A stretch of 64,000 nucleotides of DNA from an uncultured Eudoraea sp. (GTDB taxonomy: Bacteria; Bacteroidota; Bacteroidia; Flavobacteriales; Flavobacteriaceae), in assembly GCA_947258405.1 (NCBI GenBank), contig CAMYIE010000006.1:1-64000 (forward strand). The letters are read 5' to 3'. This document shows, piece after piece, positions 26,946-36,112 of this stretch. The position numbers were made by a program, and so were the translations under genes. Below the pieces are notes generated by a model. That model did not search any database. It worked only from the letters and a program-made list of their open reading frames with translations, and was not told the origin of the DNA. Within the stretch, counting starts at the first letter, position 1. Every line of letters begins with the position of its first letter.

Positions 26946-27087
26946 TGATAATGCGTGCCAATTGAACTTGAACATCTTATTAGCTGTCTGGCCCATGCAT
27001 CAAATTCACGTGAATTTGGGATGTTTTTGCATAACTTCCAGCAGTCAATTGCAAATCTTTTAGTGCTTATTTTCAGAACTTGCATCT
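26946..27087 (-). pseudogene. 5' fragment of a four-helix-bundle gene cut at REP E
   Basis: From ATG 27087 the minus strand reads MQVLKISTKRFAIDCWKLCK and then FDAWARQLIRCSSS, close to the intact copy (MRDLKFRTKRFAVECWKLCK, FDAWARQLIRCSSS). Similarity fades after about residue 45 (SIGTHYH against SVGANYR), where REP E begins, and a TAA follows. The rest of the gene is missing on this side. The heptamers 27138-27165 lie upstream of it and abut the comM stop. The gap 26846-27165 is filled by REPs D and E, this fragment and the heptamers. Confidence 0.8.
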
Positions 27088-27137
27088 TTCTATTTTATTT
27101 CCGGTTCTAATTGTCGCAACAGAAAATGGCACATCGT

Positions 27138-27165
27138 ACTTCGTACTTCCCACCTCGCACCTCAA
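27138..27165 (-). repeat. heptamer array abutting the comM stop codon
   Basis: Four 7-bp units on the plus strand (ACTTCGT, ACTTCCC, ACCTCGC, ACCTCAA) end exactly at 27165; the comM stop codon begins at 27166. The same junction, four units then a stop, occurs at comM ghost 3 (23706-23736). Confidence 0.7.
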
Positions 27166-28701
27166 CTAACCTAACCAACCTTCCCTATCCAAACTCCTGT
27201 ACTGAATGGCTTCAGCAATATGATGATCTGCTACTTCATTCGTCTTCTCCAAATCCGCTATCGTACGTGCCAATTTTAGAATACGATCATAAGCCCTGGC
27301 AGTTAAGTGAAGTCGATCCATAGCACTTTTTAGAAGTTTCAGTGATGCGCTGTCAAGTATGCAAAACTCTCGTATTTGTTTGGTGTTCATTTGTGCGTTG
27401 TAATGGATATTTTCAAAATGACTAAAACGGAAGGTTTGCAATTCTCTGGCTGCCAAAACTCTGCGCCTAATTTCCAGACTTTGCTCCCCTTTGCGCTTGT
27501 CTGAAAGCTTTTCAAAGGGAACCGGGGTCACCTCGATATGCATATCGATCCTGTCGAGTAATGGGCCGGATATCCTGCTGAGATAGCGTTGCATTTCGGC
27601 AGGGGTAGATGATAGTGGCGCATCAGGATTCCTGAAATAACCACTGGGGCTTGGATTCATACTGGCTACCAGCATAAAACTGCAGGGATAGGTGATGGTG
27701 AATTTTGCCCTGGAGATGGTTACTTCCCTGTCTTCCAGAGGCTGTCTCATTACCTCCAACACACTGCGTTTAAATTCCGGTAGTTCATCCAGGAAAAGCA
27801 CGCCATTATGCGAAAGTGAGATCTCCCCGGGCTGGGGATAGGTCCCCCCCCCTACTAAGGCAACGTCAGAAATAGTATGATGCGGACTCCTGAAAGGGCG
27901 TTCATGCATCAGACCATGCTGCTTTAATTTCCCAACCACCGAATGTATTTTTGTGGTTTCCAATGCCTCCCTGACGGTCATAGGCGGCAGGATTGTTGGT
28001 AATCGTTTAGCGAGCATAGTTTTACCCGAACCAGGCGGACCGATCAGTAAGATATTATGCCCGCCGGCAGCAGCTATTTCCATACAGCGCTTCACACTTT
28101 CCTGGCCTTTGACATCACTAAAATCGTGTGTAGAAACCACCGCCTCAGTCTGGGAACGATCTGCAAAACCTGATGTGAAGGGTGTAATACTGTTGTGTTG
28201 CTTTAAATGATCGATCACCTCGGTAATATTTGAAACACCGTACACATCCAGATCACCTACGATTGCGGCTTCTTCAGCATTAGCCATAGGTAGTATAAAT
28301 CCTTTATACCCATCCTCCTTTGCTTTAATAGCAATAGGAAGCGCCCCTCGTATTGGTTGCAGGCTGCCATCGAGTGATAATTCACCCATGATCAGGAATT
28401 CTTCAAGTTTAGGTGCAAGTATCTGACCGGAAGCCGAAAGTATTCCCATTGCCAGAGGGAGGTCATAAGCAGCACCTTCCTTGCGCAGGTCTGCAGGGGC
28501 CATGTTGATGGTGATTTTCTTGCCCGGAATTCTGAAACCATTGTTTTTCAGGGCTGCTGCAATCCTGAAGTTGCTCTCCTTAATAGCATTGTCGGGCAGG
28601 CCCACCAGATGATAGCCAATACCCCGGTCAATATTGACTTCTATTGTAATAGTAGTGGCCTCAATCCCAAATACCGCTCCACCATAAACCTTTGATAACA
28701 T
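27166..28701 (-). CDS. comM: YifB/ComM family Mg-chelatase-like AAA+ helicase
   Basis: A 511-residue hexameric AAA+ protein; in competent bacteria ComM is a branch-migration helicase in natural transformation. Order: N-terminal Lon-like S5 domain (about 1-170), AAA+ core with Walker A GPPGSGKTMLAKRL (about 221) and Walker B LFLDELPEF (about 297), then the C-terminal Mg_chelatase_C domain ending EAIQYRSLDREGWLG. ATG at 28701. Complete. The stop codon directly abuts a heptamer array, and at least three decayed copies of its last codons occur up to 7 kb away (19991, 23499, 23734). Mobile islands in other bacteria use comM as a target, which may be relevant. Confidence 0.95.
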   Translation of the reverse strand: MLSKVYGGAVFGIEATTITIEVNIDRGIGYHLVGLPDNAIKESNFRIAAALKNNGFRIPGKKITINMAPADLRKEGAAYDLPLAMGILSASGQILAPKLEEFLIMGELSLDGSLQPIRGALPIAIKAKEDGYKGFILPMANAEEAAIVGDLDVYGVSNITEVIDHLKQHNSITPFTSGFADRSQTEAVVSTHDFSDVKGQESVKRCMEIAAAGGHNILLIGPPGSGKTMLAKRLPTILPPMTVREALETTKIHSVVGKLKQHGLMHERPFRSPHHTISDVALVGGGTYPQPGEISLSHNGVLFLDELPEFKRSVLEVMRQPLEDREVTISRAKFTITYPCSFMLVASMNPSPSGYFRNPDAPLSSTPAEMQRYLSRISGPLLDRIDMHIEVTPVPFEKLSDKRKGEQSLEIRRRVLAARELQTFRFSHFENIHYNAQMNTKQIREFCILDSASLKLLKSAMDRLHLTARAYDRILKLARTIADLEKTNEVADHHIAEAIQYRSLDREGWLG

Positions 28702-28951
28702 AATACGCCATGTTCATCAACACTAAGATAAGAAAGAAATGATTCATATAGAATATTATCTATAATATATGCGATTTAAATCTATATATGAAGTAATTAA
28801 TTATGAGGTTTAAAGCATCAATTATAGAAACTAGTCTTGCTAGAGCACGGCACGTTGGTTGATTTCGAAGACAATACCTGATATCGGATAAATTTAACCG
28901 CCTAGCAAATAGGACAGTTATTTAAACTAATAATTGGTTAAATTTGGGGTC

Positions 28952-29431
28952 ATGCATTTTCTAAAACTAATATTTTCCATAACGCTGATCAGCACATGCT
29001 TTGTTGGTGAAGCTCAATCTTTACGATATCAGATTTATGAAGAATCGAAAGGATGGCATCCCTGGGTAAAAGAGAATACTATAGTTGGGGAAAGAGGCAA
29101 AAGGATCGAGGCGATTAAGATATTACCCTTCGATTTTCCTCCTGGAGCTTCTCTTCAGTACAGGGTTCATATTAAAACTGATGGGTGGCAACCCTGGACC
29201 AATGCCGGGGAAACCGCGGGTACTGAGGATGAAGACCGCAGAATTGAGGCCATAGAAATAAAGCTTACCAATTTTCCAGGGCAATCGGTTTGTTATTGGA
29301 TCTGGACGGGATACAGGGAAAGCACTACCAGAGATGTTCCCAGAAAGTATGAAGCCTGTGATGGTCAGTTGGCAGGAACAACACAAAGAAGAAAACCTCT
29401 TGAGCAGCTGAGAATTTGGCTCACTCCCTGA
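28952..29431 (+). CDS. secreted protein with two ChW-type repeats
   Basis: A protein of about 159 residues with signal peptide LKLIFSITLISTCFVGEAQS. The mature part contains two repeats that resemble clostridial hydrophobic-with-conserved-W (ChW) repeats: YQIYEESKGWHPWVKENTIV with GKRIEAIKI, and YRVHIKTDGWQPWTNAGETA with RRIEAIEIKL; a third, weaker unit with VCYWIWTGYRE ends the protein. ATG 28952 was chosen over a TTG at 28934, since the signal peptide starts there. ChW repeats are mostly known from surface proteins of Gram-positive bacteria. Single gene; probable extracellular binding protein. Confidence 0.75.
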   Translation: MHFLKLIFSITLISTCFVGEAQSLRYQIYEESKGWHPWVKENTIVGERGKRIEAIKILPFDFPPGASLQYRVHIKTDGWQPWTNAGETAGTEDEDRRIEAIEIKLTNFPGQSVCYWIWTGYRESTTRDVPRKYEACDGQLAGTTQRRKPLEQLRIWLTP

Positions 29432-29495
29432 TCATTACAAAAAATCCACTATTTTGAATGGAGCGATAGGACTATTGGATAATAGAATGTAGCTT

Positions 29496-31286
29496 TTATT
29501 CTACAGTAAATTGTTTTCTAAGCGACACCGGTTCCCCTTCTGAACTATATCCTTTTAGTTCCACCTCGAATTTTCCCTTGACATCTGATGTAGAAAATCT
29601 GTAGACCGTGTAATCATTACCAAGTGCGATATCTGGTACCCAAAAAAGCTGATATCTGAAATCAGGTATGCGGGAAGCATCTGAATCATTAATATAATCT
29701 GCGAAATAATAACGCCTAACAGGCTCGGGCCTATCGACTTCTCTTCTCAATAAATGTTCTCTATAAAGCGTTTTATAGAATTCGCCAGATTTGGTTTCCA
29801 GTGAAAGCAGTCCCTGAAAAATTTGTGATCCAACTAAATAACGGTCACGGGAAAGTGAAATCGATCTGATTTCTTTGGAATTATAATTCACTAAATTCTT
29901 GTGATCCTGAATAAACAATCCATCCACAAAAACCATGGGAAGTAATCCTCCTGCATCGAGGTAACCAACGAGAGGGCGCACACCAAAGGTAGGGTCCTTT
30001 TCGCCGTTCTCATCGATCCAGGCATTATCAACGATCTCTACCATGGTCTCTCTTAATGTATTGAATCGTGTATAGTCGTCCAGGAAAAATCGCTGCTGAT
30101 AGTTCCTGTAAAATGGAATATCTTCTGCCGGGTTTACAATAGTGTCCGATTTGGCAATGGCATAAGCATTTTCAATCTGGTTGTGAATGCTACGTTCCAG
30201 AATCGCTGCTTCCAGATCATCAGATAAAGTGAATTCAACAAAATCTTCAGGTTGGTAGTCCGGTACTGGTGATGGATCGAGTTGTAATTCATACTGTTCC
30301 CTGTCTTTGCTCAAAAATTGAAATACTGCCTGAGTACTACTTATGGGCGTATCCAGATTATAATAAAATCTGCCATCTGCATTAGATTGTACAATTTCAA
30401 CTACGAAAGGATCGCCTGGTAAAGAGAGTATAACTTTAATTCCTGCAGCTGGTTGTCCATCGTTTCGGTTCACCACGCGCCCACTGAATAACTCACCCCG
30501 TAATTCTGGCATAGTACCCGGATTGCTCATGTTCCGTGTCCAGAAGCTGCCATACTTGCTCCATACTTCTATTGAAGGCTCTTGCATTTGTGGGAAGCTA
30601 CTGTCCACCTTACGCACAGTAAGGGAATAATGACCACCAGTCGCCGTATATCTAAGTGGCTCAAGCGTGATATTCACTGGTGAACGGGTATTAAATGAGG
30701 TATCGTTGAGTGTCATGGATACGATCTGATCTCCCTTCGATTCGAATTGTAAAATTTCGGCCTTCCTGGGCACGGCCGTTACGGTGGTGCTATCAGGATT
30801 TATACTGTCTTTTGAAATTTTTTCAAGATATGTCTCTGCCGTTGCCTTATAGGGGTTTATGATCAGTAAGTTGGATTCAAAATACTGGTTTTCGGCCCTG
30901 CTCAGCATCCAGTTGGTATAGGCCTTTAACTTATAACTCCCGGTCGGCAACTCGGCCGGAATAGAAAAATCTCCGGTTCCGATACCGTTATTTAATCTAA
31001 TCTTATGCCTGAAAATCGTTTCACCCTGGCTGTTATAAAGCTGGACATACCCAATTTTGCTGAGGTCACTCAGTTTTTTTTCATTAAGATTGAGACAATA
31101 TAATTTGTAGTAGAGTCTTTCTCCAGCAAATAAAAGCGTATTACTCTGATGAAGGTAAATACCTTCCTGAGCAATTATACCAAAACCCTTAGGACCAGTG
31201 GCATTATTCTGACCCAATACCGGCATGGTTATGAACGTGGCCCATAAAAGCGTCACTAAAAATAAATTGCTTACTTGTCTCAGCAT
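29496..31286 (-). CDS. secreted MG2-like (macroglobulin-type) protein of the TonB receptor operon
   Basis: A 596-residue exported protein; signal peptide LFLVTLLWATFITMPVLGQ. The N-terminal part (about 40-150) has the beta-sandwich pattern of an MG2 domain (GIYLHQSNTLLFAGERLYYK, then LPTGSYKLKAYTNWML), and a carboxypeptidase-regulatory-like segment follows (FSGRVVNRNDGQPAAGIKV, about 270). Such proteins accompany TonB-dependent receptors and DUF4249 lipoproteins in Flavobacteriaceae; their role is unknown. It is the last gene of the operon, 10 bp after the DUF4249 gene. The domain calls are from sequence pattern and are less secure than the operon link. Confidence 0.75.
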   Translation of the reverse strand: MLRQVSNLFLVTLLWATFITMPVLGQNNATGPKGFGIIAQEGIYLHQSNTLLFAGERLYYKLYCLNLNEKKLSDLSKIGYVQLYNSQGETIFRHKIRLNNGIGTGDFSIPAELPTGSYKLKAYTNWMLSRAENQYFESNLLIINPYKATAETYLEKISKDSINPDSTTVTAVPRKAEILQFESKGDQIVSMTLNDTSFNTRSPVNITLEPLRYTATGGHYSLTVRKVDSSFPQMQEPSIEVWSKYGSFWTRNMSNPGTMPELRGELFSGRVVNRNDGQPAAGIKVILSLPGDPFVVEIVQSNADGRFYYNLDTPISSTQAVFQFLSKDREQYELQLDPSPVPDYQPEDFVEFTLSDDLEAAILERSIHNQIENAYAIAKSDTIVNPAEDIPFYRNYQQRFFLDDYTRFNTLRETMVEIVDNAWIDENGEKDPTFGVRPLVGYLDAGGLLPMVFVDGLFIQDHKNLVNYNSKEIRSISLSRDRYLVGSQIFQGLLSLETKSGEFYKTLYREHLLRREVDRPEPVRRYYFADYINDSDASRIPDFRYQLFWVPDIALGNDYTVYRFSTSDVKGKFEVELKGYSSEGEPVSLRKQFTVE

Positions 31287-31296
31287 TTTAATATCA

Positions 31297-32517
31297 TTAT
31301 TCTTCGGTCCAAAATTCGGGTACTTCGATGCTTCCTATTTCCGTGCAATCACCGCAAACACGGGGTACAACCAGGTAGGGGCCTTCATTCAGAGGTGGGT
31401 CCTGATTTAGGTCCAGATAGCGTATAATATTGGCCTCAACCTGAACTCTTAGGACGCAGCCTCCCTCATTAGCAATGACCGGTGCTGATGGCATACACGG
31501 ATTTACATAAGGAGGTAAAGGTTCCCCCGGGTAGAAATCCTCATAATTGAAAAATAATCGTTTTTCATCAACGGTTGCAACATCGAAATAGCCCAGCACT
31601 TTTTCATTCCCATTGGTATCCGAGCTCACATTGCCATTGAGGAATCCCGGTTGAGTGCTCGAAAACAGGCTTTCTATGCTCGAAAATTCGTTTAAAGTTT
31701 CATAGAACGCATAACTCTGGTCGGACTGTATCAATTGACGTACTTGGATTGTATACCGGTGTGAAATAATATAGTCCTGGTTGCTGATAAAACGAATCAG
31801 AAACCGGCTTATTCTGTCTTCTTCCAGGTCGTTGGTCTGAAATTGTATAATATCTGTCGAGAAATCGGTACGGTAACACGTCTGCTCTTCGCTTTCCTTT
31901 GGCACTAATTTTACAGCGCAGGGACCAACTAGCTGAGAATCATCCGGGGCCAGATCGTCCGGTTTCCACCTGGGTGCTATAATCCTAAAAGTTTCCTCGT
32001 AGGTATATCGATAATTGTTCGAAGAGTTGGTCTGATCGAAACTATCGGCATAAATAGCGATACCGTCTACCCCATTACTATCAACTATTCTTTCGGCATA
32101 AATACTATCCAACTCCGTAGTGGGCGGAAGTTCCATGGCAGACGAACTATAGCCACGACCATCAGAAGTGGTAATATTAAGTGTATAGTCCCTCCCTGTA
32201 ATGGCCCCGAATTCTGCTACAGACCTGTAAATACCTGGTTCGCTTTCTACAAAGGCAAAACTACTACCCTGATCGTCTGTCACCCCGACAGTGGCACTGG
32301 TCTCGCTTTCCGGACCATCTTCCTCAAAAGCAAAGGTCCTGCTCAGGTATATTTCCTGAGTTTTTACTTCGTCCGTAATAGTAGCTTCCACCACCAGGGC
32401 GCTTTCAAAAGTGATCGTTTCGGGTTCAAATTCTTCAACACAGGTGGTCAAAAACAACCCTGCCATAAGGATCGCACTATTTTTTAGTATTGTTTTTAAC
32501 TTCTTCATCTGCAACAA
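31297..32517 (-). CDS. DUF4249 lipoprotein
   Basis: A 406-residue lipoprotein; lipobox ILMAGLFLTTCVEEFEPET with cysteine near residue 26. The rest has the layout of DUF4249: an N-terminal beta domain with VVEATITDEVKTQEIYLSRT, the YTLNITTSDGRGYSS segment, and cysteines in the second half (four or more, for example CAVKLV and GGCVLRVQV). Members are usually encoded next to TonB-dependent receptors and are thought to be outer-membrane partners. It begins 2 bp after the receptor gene ends, so is co-transcribed with it. Confidence 0.85.
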   Translation of the reverse strand: MLQMKKLKTILKNSAILMAGLFLTTCVEEFEPETITFESALVVEATITDEVKTQEIYLSRTFAFEEDGPESETSATVGVTDDQGSSFAFVESEPGIYRSVAEFGAITGRDYTLNITTSDGRGYSSSAMELPPTTELDSIYAERIVDSNGVDGIAIYADSFDQTNSSNNYRYTYEETFRIIAPRWKPDDLAPDDSQLVGPCAVKLVPKESEEQTCYRTDFSTDIIQFQTNDLEEDRISRFLIRFISNQDYIISHRYTIQVRQLIQSDQSYAFYETLNEFSSIESLFSSTQPGFLNGNVSSDTNGNEKVLGYFDVATVDEKRLFFNYEDFYPGEPLPPYVNPCMPSAPVIANEGGCVLRVQVEANIIRYLDLNQDPPLNEGPYLVVPRVCGDCTEIGSIEVPEFWTEE

Positions 32518-32519
32518 AA

Positions 32520-35276
32520 TTAAAACCTGAAATTATAGGTTATTGTAGGTATGGGAATGGCAAATATTGAACTTTGATATGCTTTTATCTCCCCATTCTC
32601 CGTCACAAAAAAGACAGAAAATGGATTATTTCGACCAAGCACATTATAAATGGAGAAATTCCAAAAGCTGTGGGCTAATTTATTGGTTTTATGATTTCCC
32701 TCCATATTGAAACTTACATCGAGTCTGTAAAAGTCGGGGATCCTAAACGCATTACGGTCGCTATAGAACACAAAATCTGCGTTGTTAAAATTAAAGCTGC
32801 CTATAGGGTATGTAACTGGTCGGCCGGTCTGATATACAAAATTTGCCGAGGCACTAAACCGTTTTGTAAACTTATAATTGGTTACTATGCTTAGATCGTG
32901 TGGCTTATCGAAATTGGAGGGGAAGTATTCTCCATTATTAACTGTCTCTTCTGGAAACTCACTATCGAGCCGGATAAACGAACGTGAATAAGTATATCCC
33001 AGCCAGCCATTTAGGCGACCTGCATTCTTCTTCAAAAGAAACTCAATCCCATAAGATCTTCCATCGCCTTGTAAAACATCGGTTTCCAGCGTTTCGTTCA
33101 ACAATAACTGTGCACCTACCTTGTAATCCAGGATATTCTCAGATCGTTTGAAATAGCCTTCCAGGCTTATCTCGTAATCATTACCATTAATATTTTTATA
33201 CAGACCCAGCGATGCCTGATATCCCTGCTGTGGTTTTATATTCAGATCCGAAAGTTTCCAGGTGTCGGTCGGGGAAGCTGTAGTATTATTGGTCAGCAGG
33301 TGTATAAATTGATACGTATTGTTGAAACTGGCCTTGATCGAGAGATCTTCTGCCAGGAAATAACGGGCAGAAATACGTGCTTCAGGTCCGCCGTAGGTTT
33401 CAATTATTTCATTATTGCCAAATTGCCTCACCTCTACCAGAGTCCCCGGGTTTTTTGGCAGGTTTTCTTCATAGATCCGCTGTTCTGCTTCTCCCAATGC
33501 TGCGTAAAAGGCATATCGAATTCCGGCATCAATAAGGAATTTATCGCTAACCTTAAAGCTGTCAGAAATAAAAACACCTCCTTCAAGCGCCTGTTCTCCT
33601 GGGATTTCCACTGGTGTTATTATAGATGCTGCATCCAATGGATCTATCGAACCCGGATCAACGCGATAATATTTGGCCGAAACCCCATAGTCGAACGTAT
33701 GGGCTTCGCTATGCAAATACTTCATTTTTAGTTTAAGTTCGGTTTCGTTGATCTTGTAACGAAGATCAAAATTGGTATCGGTTAGTCCATCGAACTCAAT
33801 ATTGAACTGATACTCACTGTTGGCCAACGATACCACTGCCGTATTTTTCTCATTGAATTTATGGTCCCATTCCAGTGATAATATCCTGTTGCTAAACCGA
33901 AAGAGCGAATCCGAGGTCACGCTAAAAGCGTCCTTGCTGTAGTATCCGGTGGCTTTTATTTCGTTATTCTCATTAATGACATGATTGTACTTTCCGATGA
34001 CGTCGTAAAATGAAGCCTGACTATTTTGTAGTTCCGGTTCATCTAATGCGCGTAAAATCCAATCGGAATAAGTGGCCCTTCCCCCCACAAGTAAACCTGA
34101 TTTGCCTTTTACAATCGGTGTTTCGAGCATTAGATTTGCTGTTACCGGACCAATTGATCCTTCTCCGGAAAACTTATCGGTATTGGCATCCTTGGTATTA
34201 ATATCGAATACCGATGAAAGTCGCCCACCGAATTCCGCAGGGATTCCACCTTTATATATGCTTACATCTCCTGTGGTAAATGGATTTAAGGCCGAAAATA
34301 TCCCGAAAAAGTGCGTTGGATTGTACAATACTCCTTTGTCGAGTAAAAACAAGTTCTGATCAACCCGGCCACCCCTCACGTTGTACCCCTGGGCACCTTC
34401 ACCGGCAGTTGTGATACCCGGAAGAGTTACCGCCGCCTTAAGAATATCTCTTTCTCCCAAAACCAGTGGAATAGTTTTTATTTTTTCAACCTCAAGTACT
34501 GTCACCCCAGTCACTGCTGCGGATACGTTTCTATCGGTTTCACCACTTACCACCACCTCATCGAGTTGTGTGAAACTTTCCTCCATACTGAAATCCAAGG
34601 TGCCGTTATTATAAATGATCACCCTTTTCCGATTGGTGCCAATCCCAAGGGATCTTGCCTCCAGTATATTAACACCTGCTGGTAATTCTATACTATAACG
34701 CCCATCAGCATCGGTAGTAGTTCCAAGGTTGGTTCCCTGTACGATGATTGCGAGTTCGGGAATGGGCTTAGCTGTTTCAGAATTTAGTGCCACTCCTGAA
34801 AGCGTAAAATTCCTTCTGCGGTTATTTCGTGTTTGCCTGCCGATACGGACCGTTTCCATTGCCCGGAGTTCTTCCACCTGTTCCTCATTTACGAAAAGCG
34901 GGTTTACCTCATCTTCCAACAGACCTGTGACCTGTTGATCTTCTTCGCCGAAATACTCCTCTGGCAATTGATCAATTATAATATTATTACGGGTCAGGAT
35001 TACCGATCCCTCATCGGTTAGGAAATAGTTTATCAGCGTATCCCGAAAAATCTTATCCAACACTTCATCCAGAGGTGTATCGTTGAAATCAGCAGTAACA
35101 CGTGATTCTCCCAGCCATTCCTCAACAAAATAGAACTTAAGCCCGGTTAGCCCTTCGATATTTGAGATAACTTCATCGAGGGGGGTGTCGTCGAAAGAAA
35201 CGGTAATACGCTCTTCCTGGGAATACCCTACAGCAACAAAAATCAACATGAAAAATAGTGTAAAGATCTTTTTCAT
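32520..35276 (-). CDS. TonB-dependent receptor with N-terminal STN domain
   Basis: A 918-residue outer-membrane receptor. Signal peptide to about residue 19 (GYSQ), STN-like domain (ITVSFDDTPLDEVISNIEGL and a second DTPLDEVLDKIF, about 24-100), a CarboxypepD_reg-like domain (FTLSGVALNSETAKPIPEL, about 157-235), plug with YNVRGGRVDQNLFLLDKGVL and GGIPAEFGGRLSSVFD, then the beta-barrel to a C-terminal aromatic F. STN domains in receptors of the FecA type signal to an anti-sigma factor, but no sigma/anti-sigma pair is in the window. The substrate is unknown. ATG at 35276 overlaps the upstream gene by 4 bp. Confidence 0.93.
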   Translation of the reverse strand: MKKIFTLFFMLIFVAVGYSQEERITVSFDDTPLDEVISNIEGLTGLKFYFVEEWLGESRVTADFNDTPLDEVLDKIFRDTLINYFLTDEGSVILTRNNIIIDQLPEEYFGEEDQQVTGLLEDEVNPLFVNEEQVEELRAMETVRIGRQTRNNRRRNFTLSGVALNSETAKPIPELAIIVQGTNLGTTTDADGRYSIELPAGVNILEARSLGIGTNRKRVIIYNNGTLDFSMEESFTQLDEVVVSGETDRNVSAAVTGVTVLEVEKIKTIPLVLGERDILKAAVTLPGITTAGEGAQGYNVRGGRVDQNLFLLDKGVLYNPTHFFGIFSALNPFTTGDVSIYKGGIPAEFGGRLSSVFDINTKDANTDKFSGEGSIGPVTANLMLETPIVKGKSGLLVGGRATYSDWILRALDEPELQNSQASFYDVIGKYNHVINENNEIKATGYYSKDAFSVTSDSLFRFSNRILSLEWDHKFNEKNTAVVSLANSEYQFNIEFDGLTDTNFDLRYKINETELKLKMKYLHSEAHTFDYGVSAKYYRVDPGSIDPLDAASIITPVEIPGEQALEGGVFISDSFKVSDKFLIDAGIRYAFYAALGEAEQRIYEENLPKNPGTLVEVRQFGNNEIIETYGGPEARISARYFLAEDLSIKASFNNTYQFIHLLTNNTTASPTDTWKLSDLNIKPQQGYQASLGLYKNINGNDYEISLEGYFKRSENILDYKVGAQLLLNETLETDVLQGDGRSYGIEFLLKKNAGRLNGWLGYTYSRSFIRLDSEFPEETVNNGEYFPSNFDKPHDLSIVTNYKFTKRFSASANFVYQTGRPVTYPIGSFNFNNADFVFYSDRNAFRIPDFYRLDVSFNMEGNHKTNKLAHSFWNFSIYNVLGRNNPFSVFFVTENGEIKAYQSSIFAIPIPTITYNFRF

Positions 35277-36055
35277 GACTGTGATTTGGGTTGGCTTTGA
35301 AGTAAAAGGTCTTCAATTCTGTTAACCAAGGCGCTCATAAATGCATCCATATCCCTGCTACGCAGCCTCTTGTTCTGCTGATAAAAATTCTCTATTTCTT
35401 TTTTGAATTGTGGAAACAAGACATTGATACTTTTTTTCTTTCCAATTGGACTGTATTCACCGTTAAATTCAAGGAGATATTCTTTTTTCAGATCGACGAA
35501 TTCATAGTAGAGCGATCGCCTGTCCTTTCGTAAAAAATCATTCTTCTGATGTTTAGCCAACAGACGCATATGATCTTTATCCCAAAGCAATTCGTAAAAC
35601 CCCTTGCGGCCAGAAGCCTCAGAAATATTACTTATATTGACAAAAACGGCGCCGTCGATTGTGAAATTCGATACTTTGTCTTTGAATAGCAATAAGGCAC
35701 CTCCTCCAAGTTGATCATTGAGCTTGATCAGCAGCTGGTCTCCAAATACGTCATATCTCATTGGGACATTGGTAAATAACTGACCTGCGTATTTCACTGT
35801 GCCGTTAATCCATGCTGAAGACTTGTAGAATTTGATCTTTTCATTAATTGTCCGATAGGTCTCTTTATATATTATACCATCATACAAAGCTGTATTTTCA
35901 AGGCCTACCTCTTGATCGAACCAATTCAGGTATGAAACTTTTTGTGGTTTTTCCTGGGATCTTATCGTGAAACTACCCGATAGTATGAGTGCGAAGGTTA
36001 CGAGTCGGAAAAAAGCTGTGAAATTCTTTGGAATCAAAAGTATTCTATTTATCAA
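35273..36055 (-). CDS. secreted protein of unknown function, first gene of the TonB receptor operon
   Basis: Not recognised. About 260 residues with a signal-like N-terminus (LVTFALILSGSFTIRSQ) and a mature part of beta-strand-rich then helical character, ending in a charged amphipathic C-terminus. There is no ATG: TTG at 36055 is the first possible start and TTG at 36037 an alternative closer to the signal peptide. Its last 4 bp overlap the receptor ATG, so it is co-translated with the STN-TonB receptor. It may be a periplasmic partner of the STN domain; that is inference. A strong terminator lies immediately upstream. Confidence 0.65.
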   Translation of the reverse strand: MINRILLIPKNFTAFFRLVTFALILSGSFTIRSQEKPQKVSYLNWFDQEVGLENTALYDGIIYKETYRTINEKIKFYKSSAWINGTVKYAGQLFTNVPMRYDVFGDQLLIKLNDQLGGGALLLFKDKVSNFTIDGAVFVNISNISEASGRKGFYELLWDKDHMRLLAKHQKNDFLRKDRRSLYYEFVDLKKEYLLEFNGEYSPIGKKKSINVLFPQFKKEIENFYQQNKRLRSRDMDAFMSALVNRIEDLLLQSQPKSQS

Positions 36056-36060
36056 ACAAT

Positions 36061-36103
36061 AAAAAAAGCTAAATACGGCAATACGGTTTCGTCATATTTA
36101 GCT
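36061..36103 (-). terminator. rho-independent terminator after the penicillin acylase gene
   Basis: On the minus strand the 9-bp perfect stem AGCTAAATA (36095-36103) and TATTTAGCT (36067-36075), with a 19-nt loop, is followed by seven T (36061-36067 region). It lies 10 bp after the acylase stop at 36113 and only 6 bp before the next gene start at 36055. Confidence 0.85.
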
Positions 36104-36112
36104 AATGGTTTT

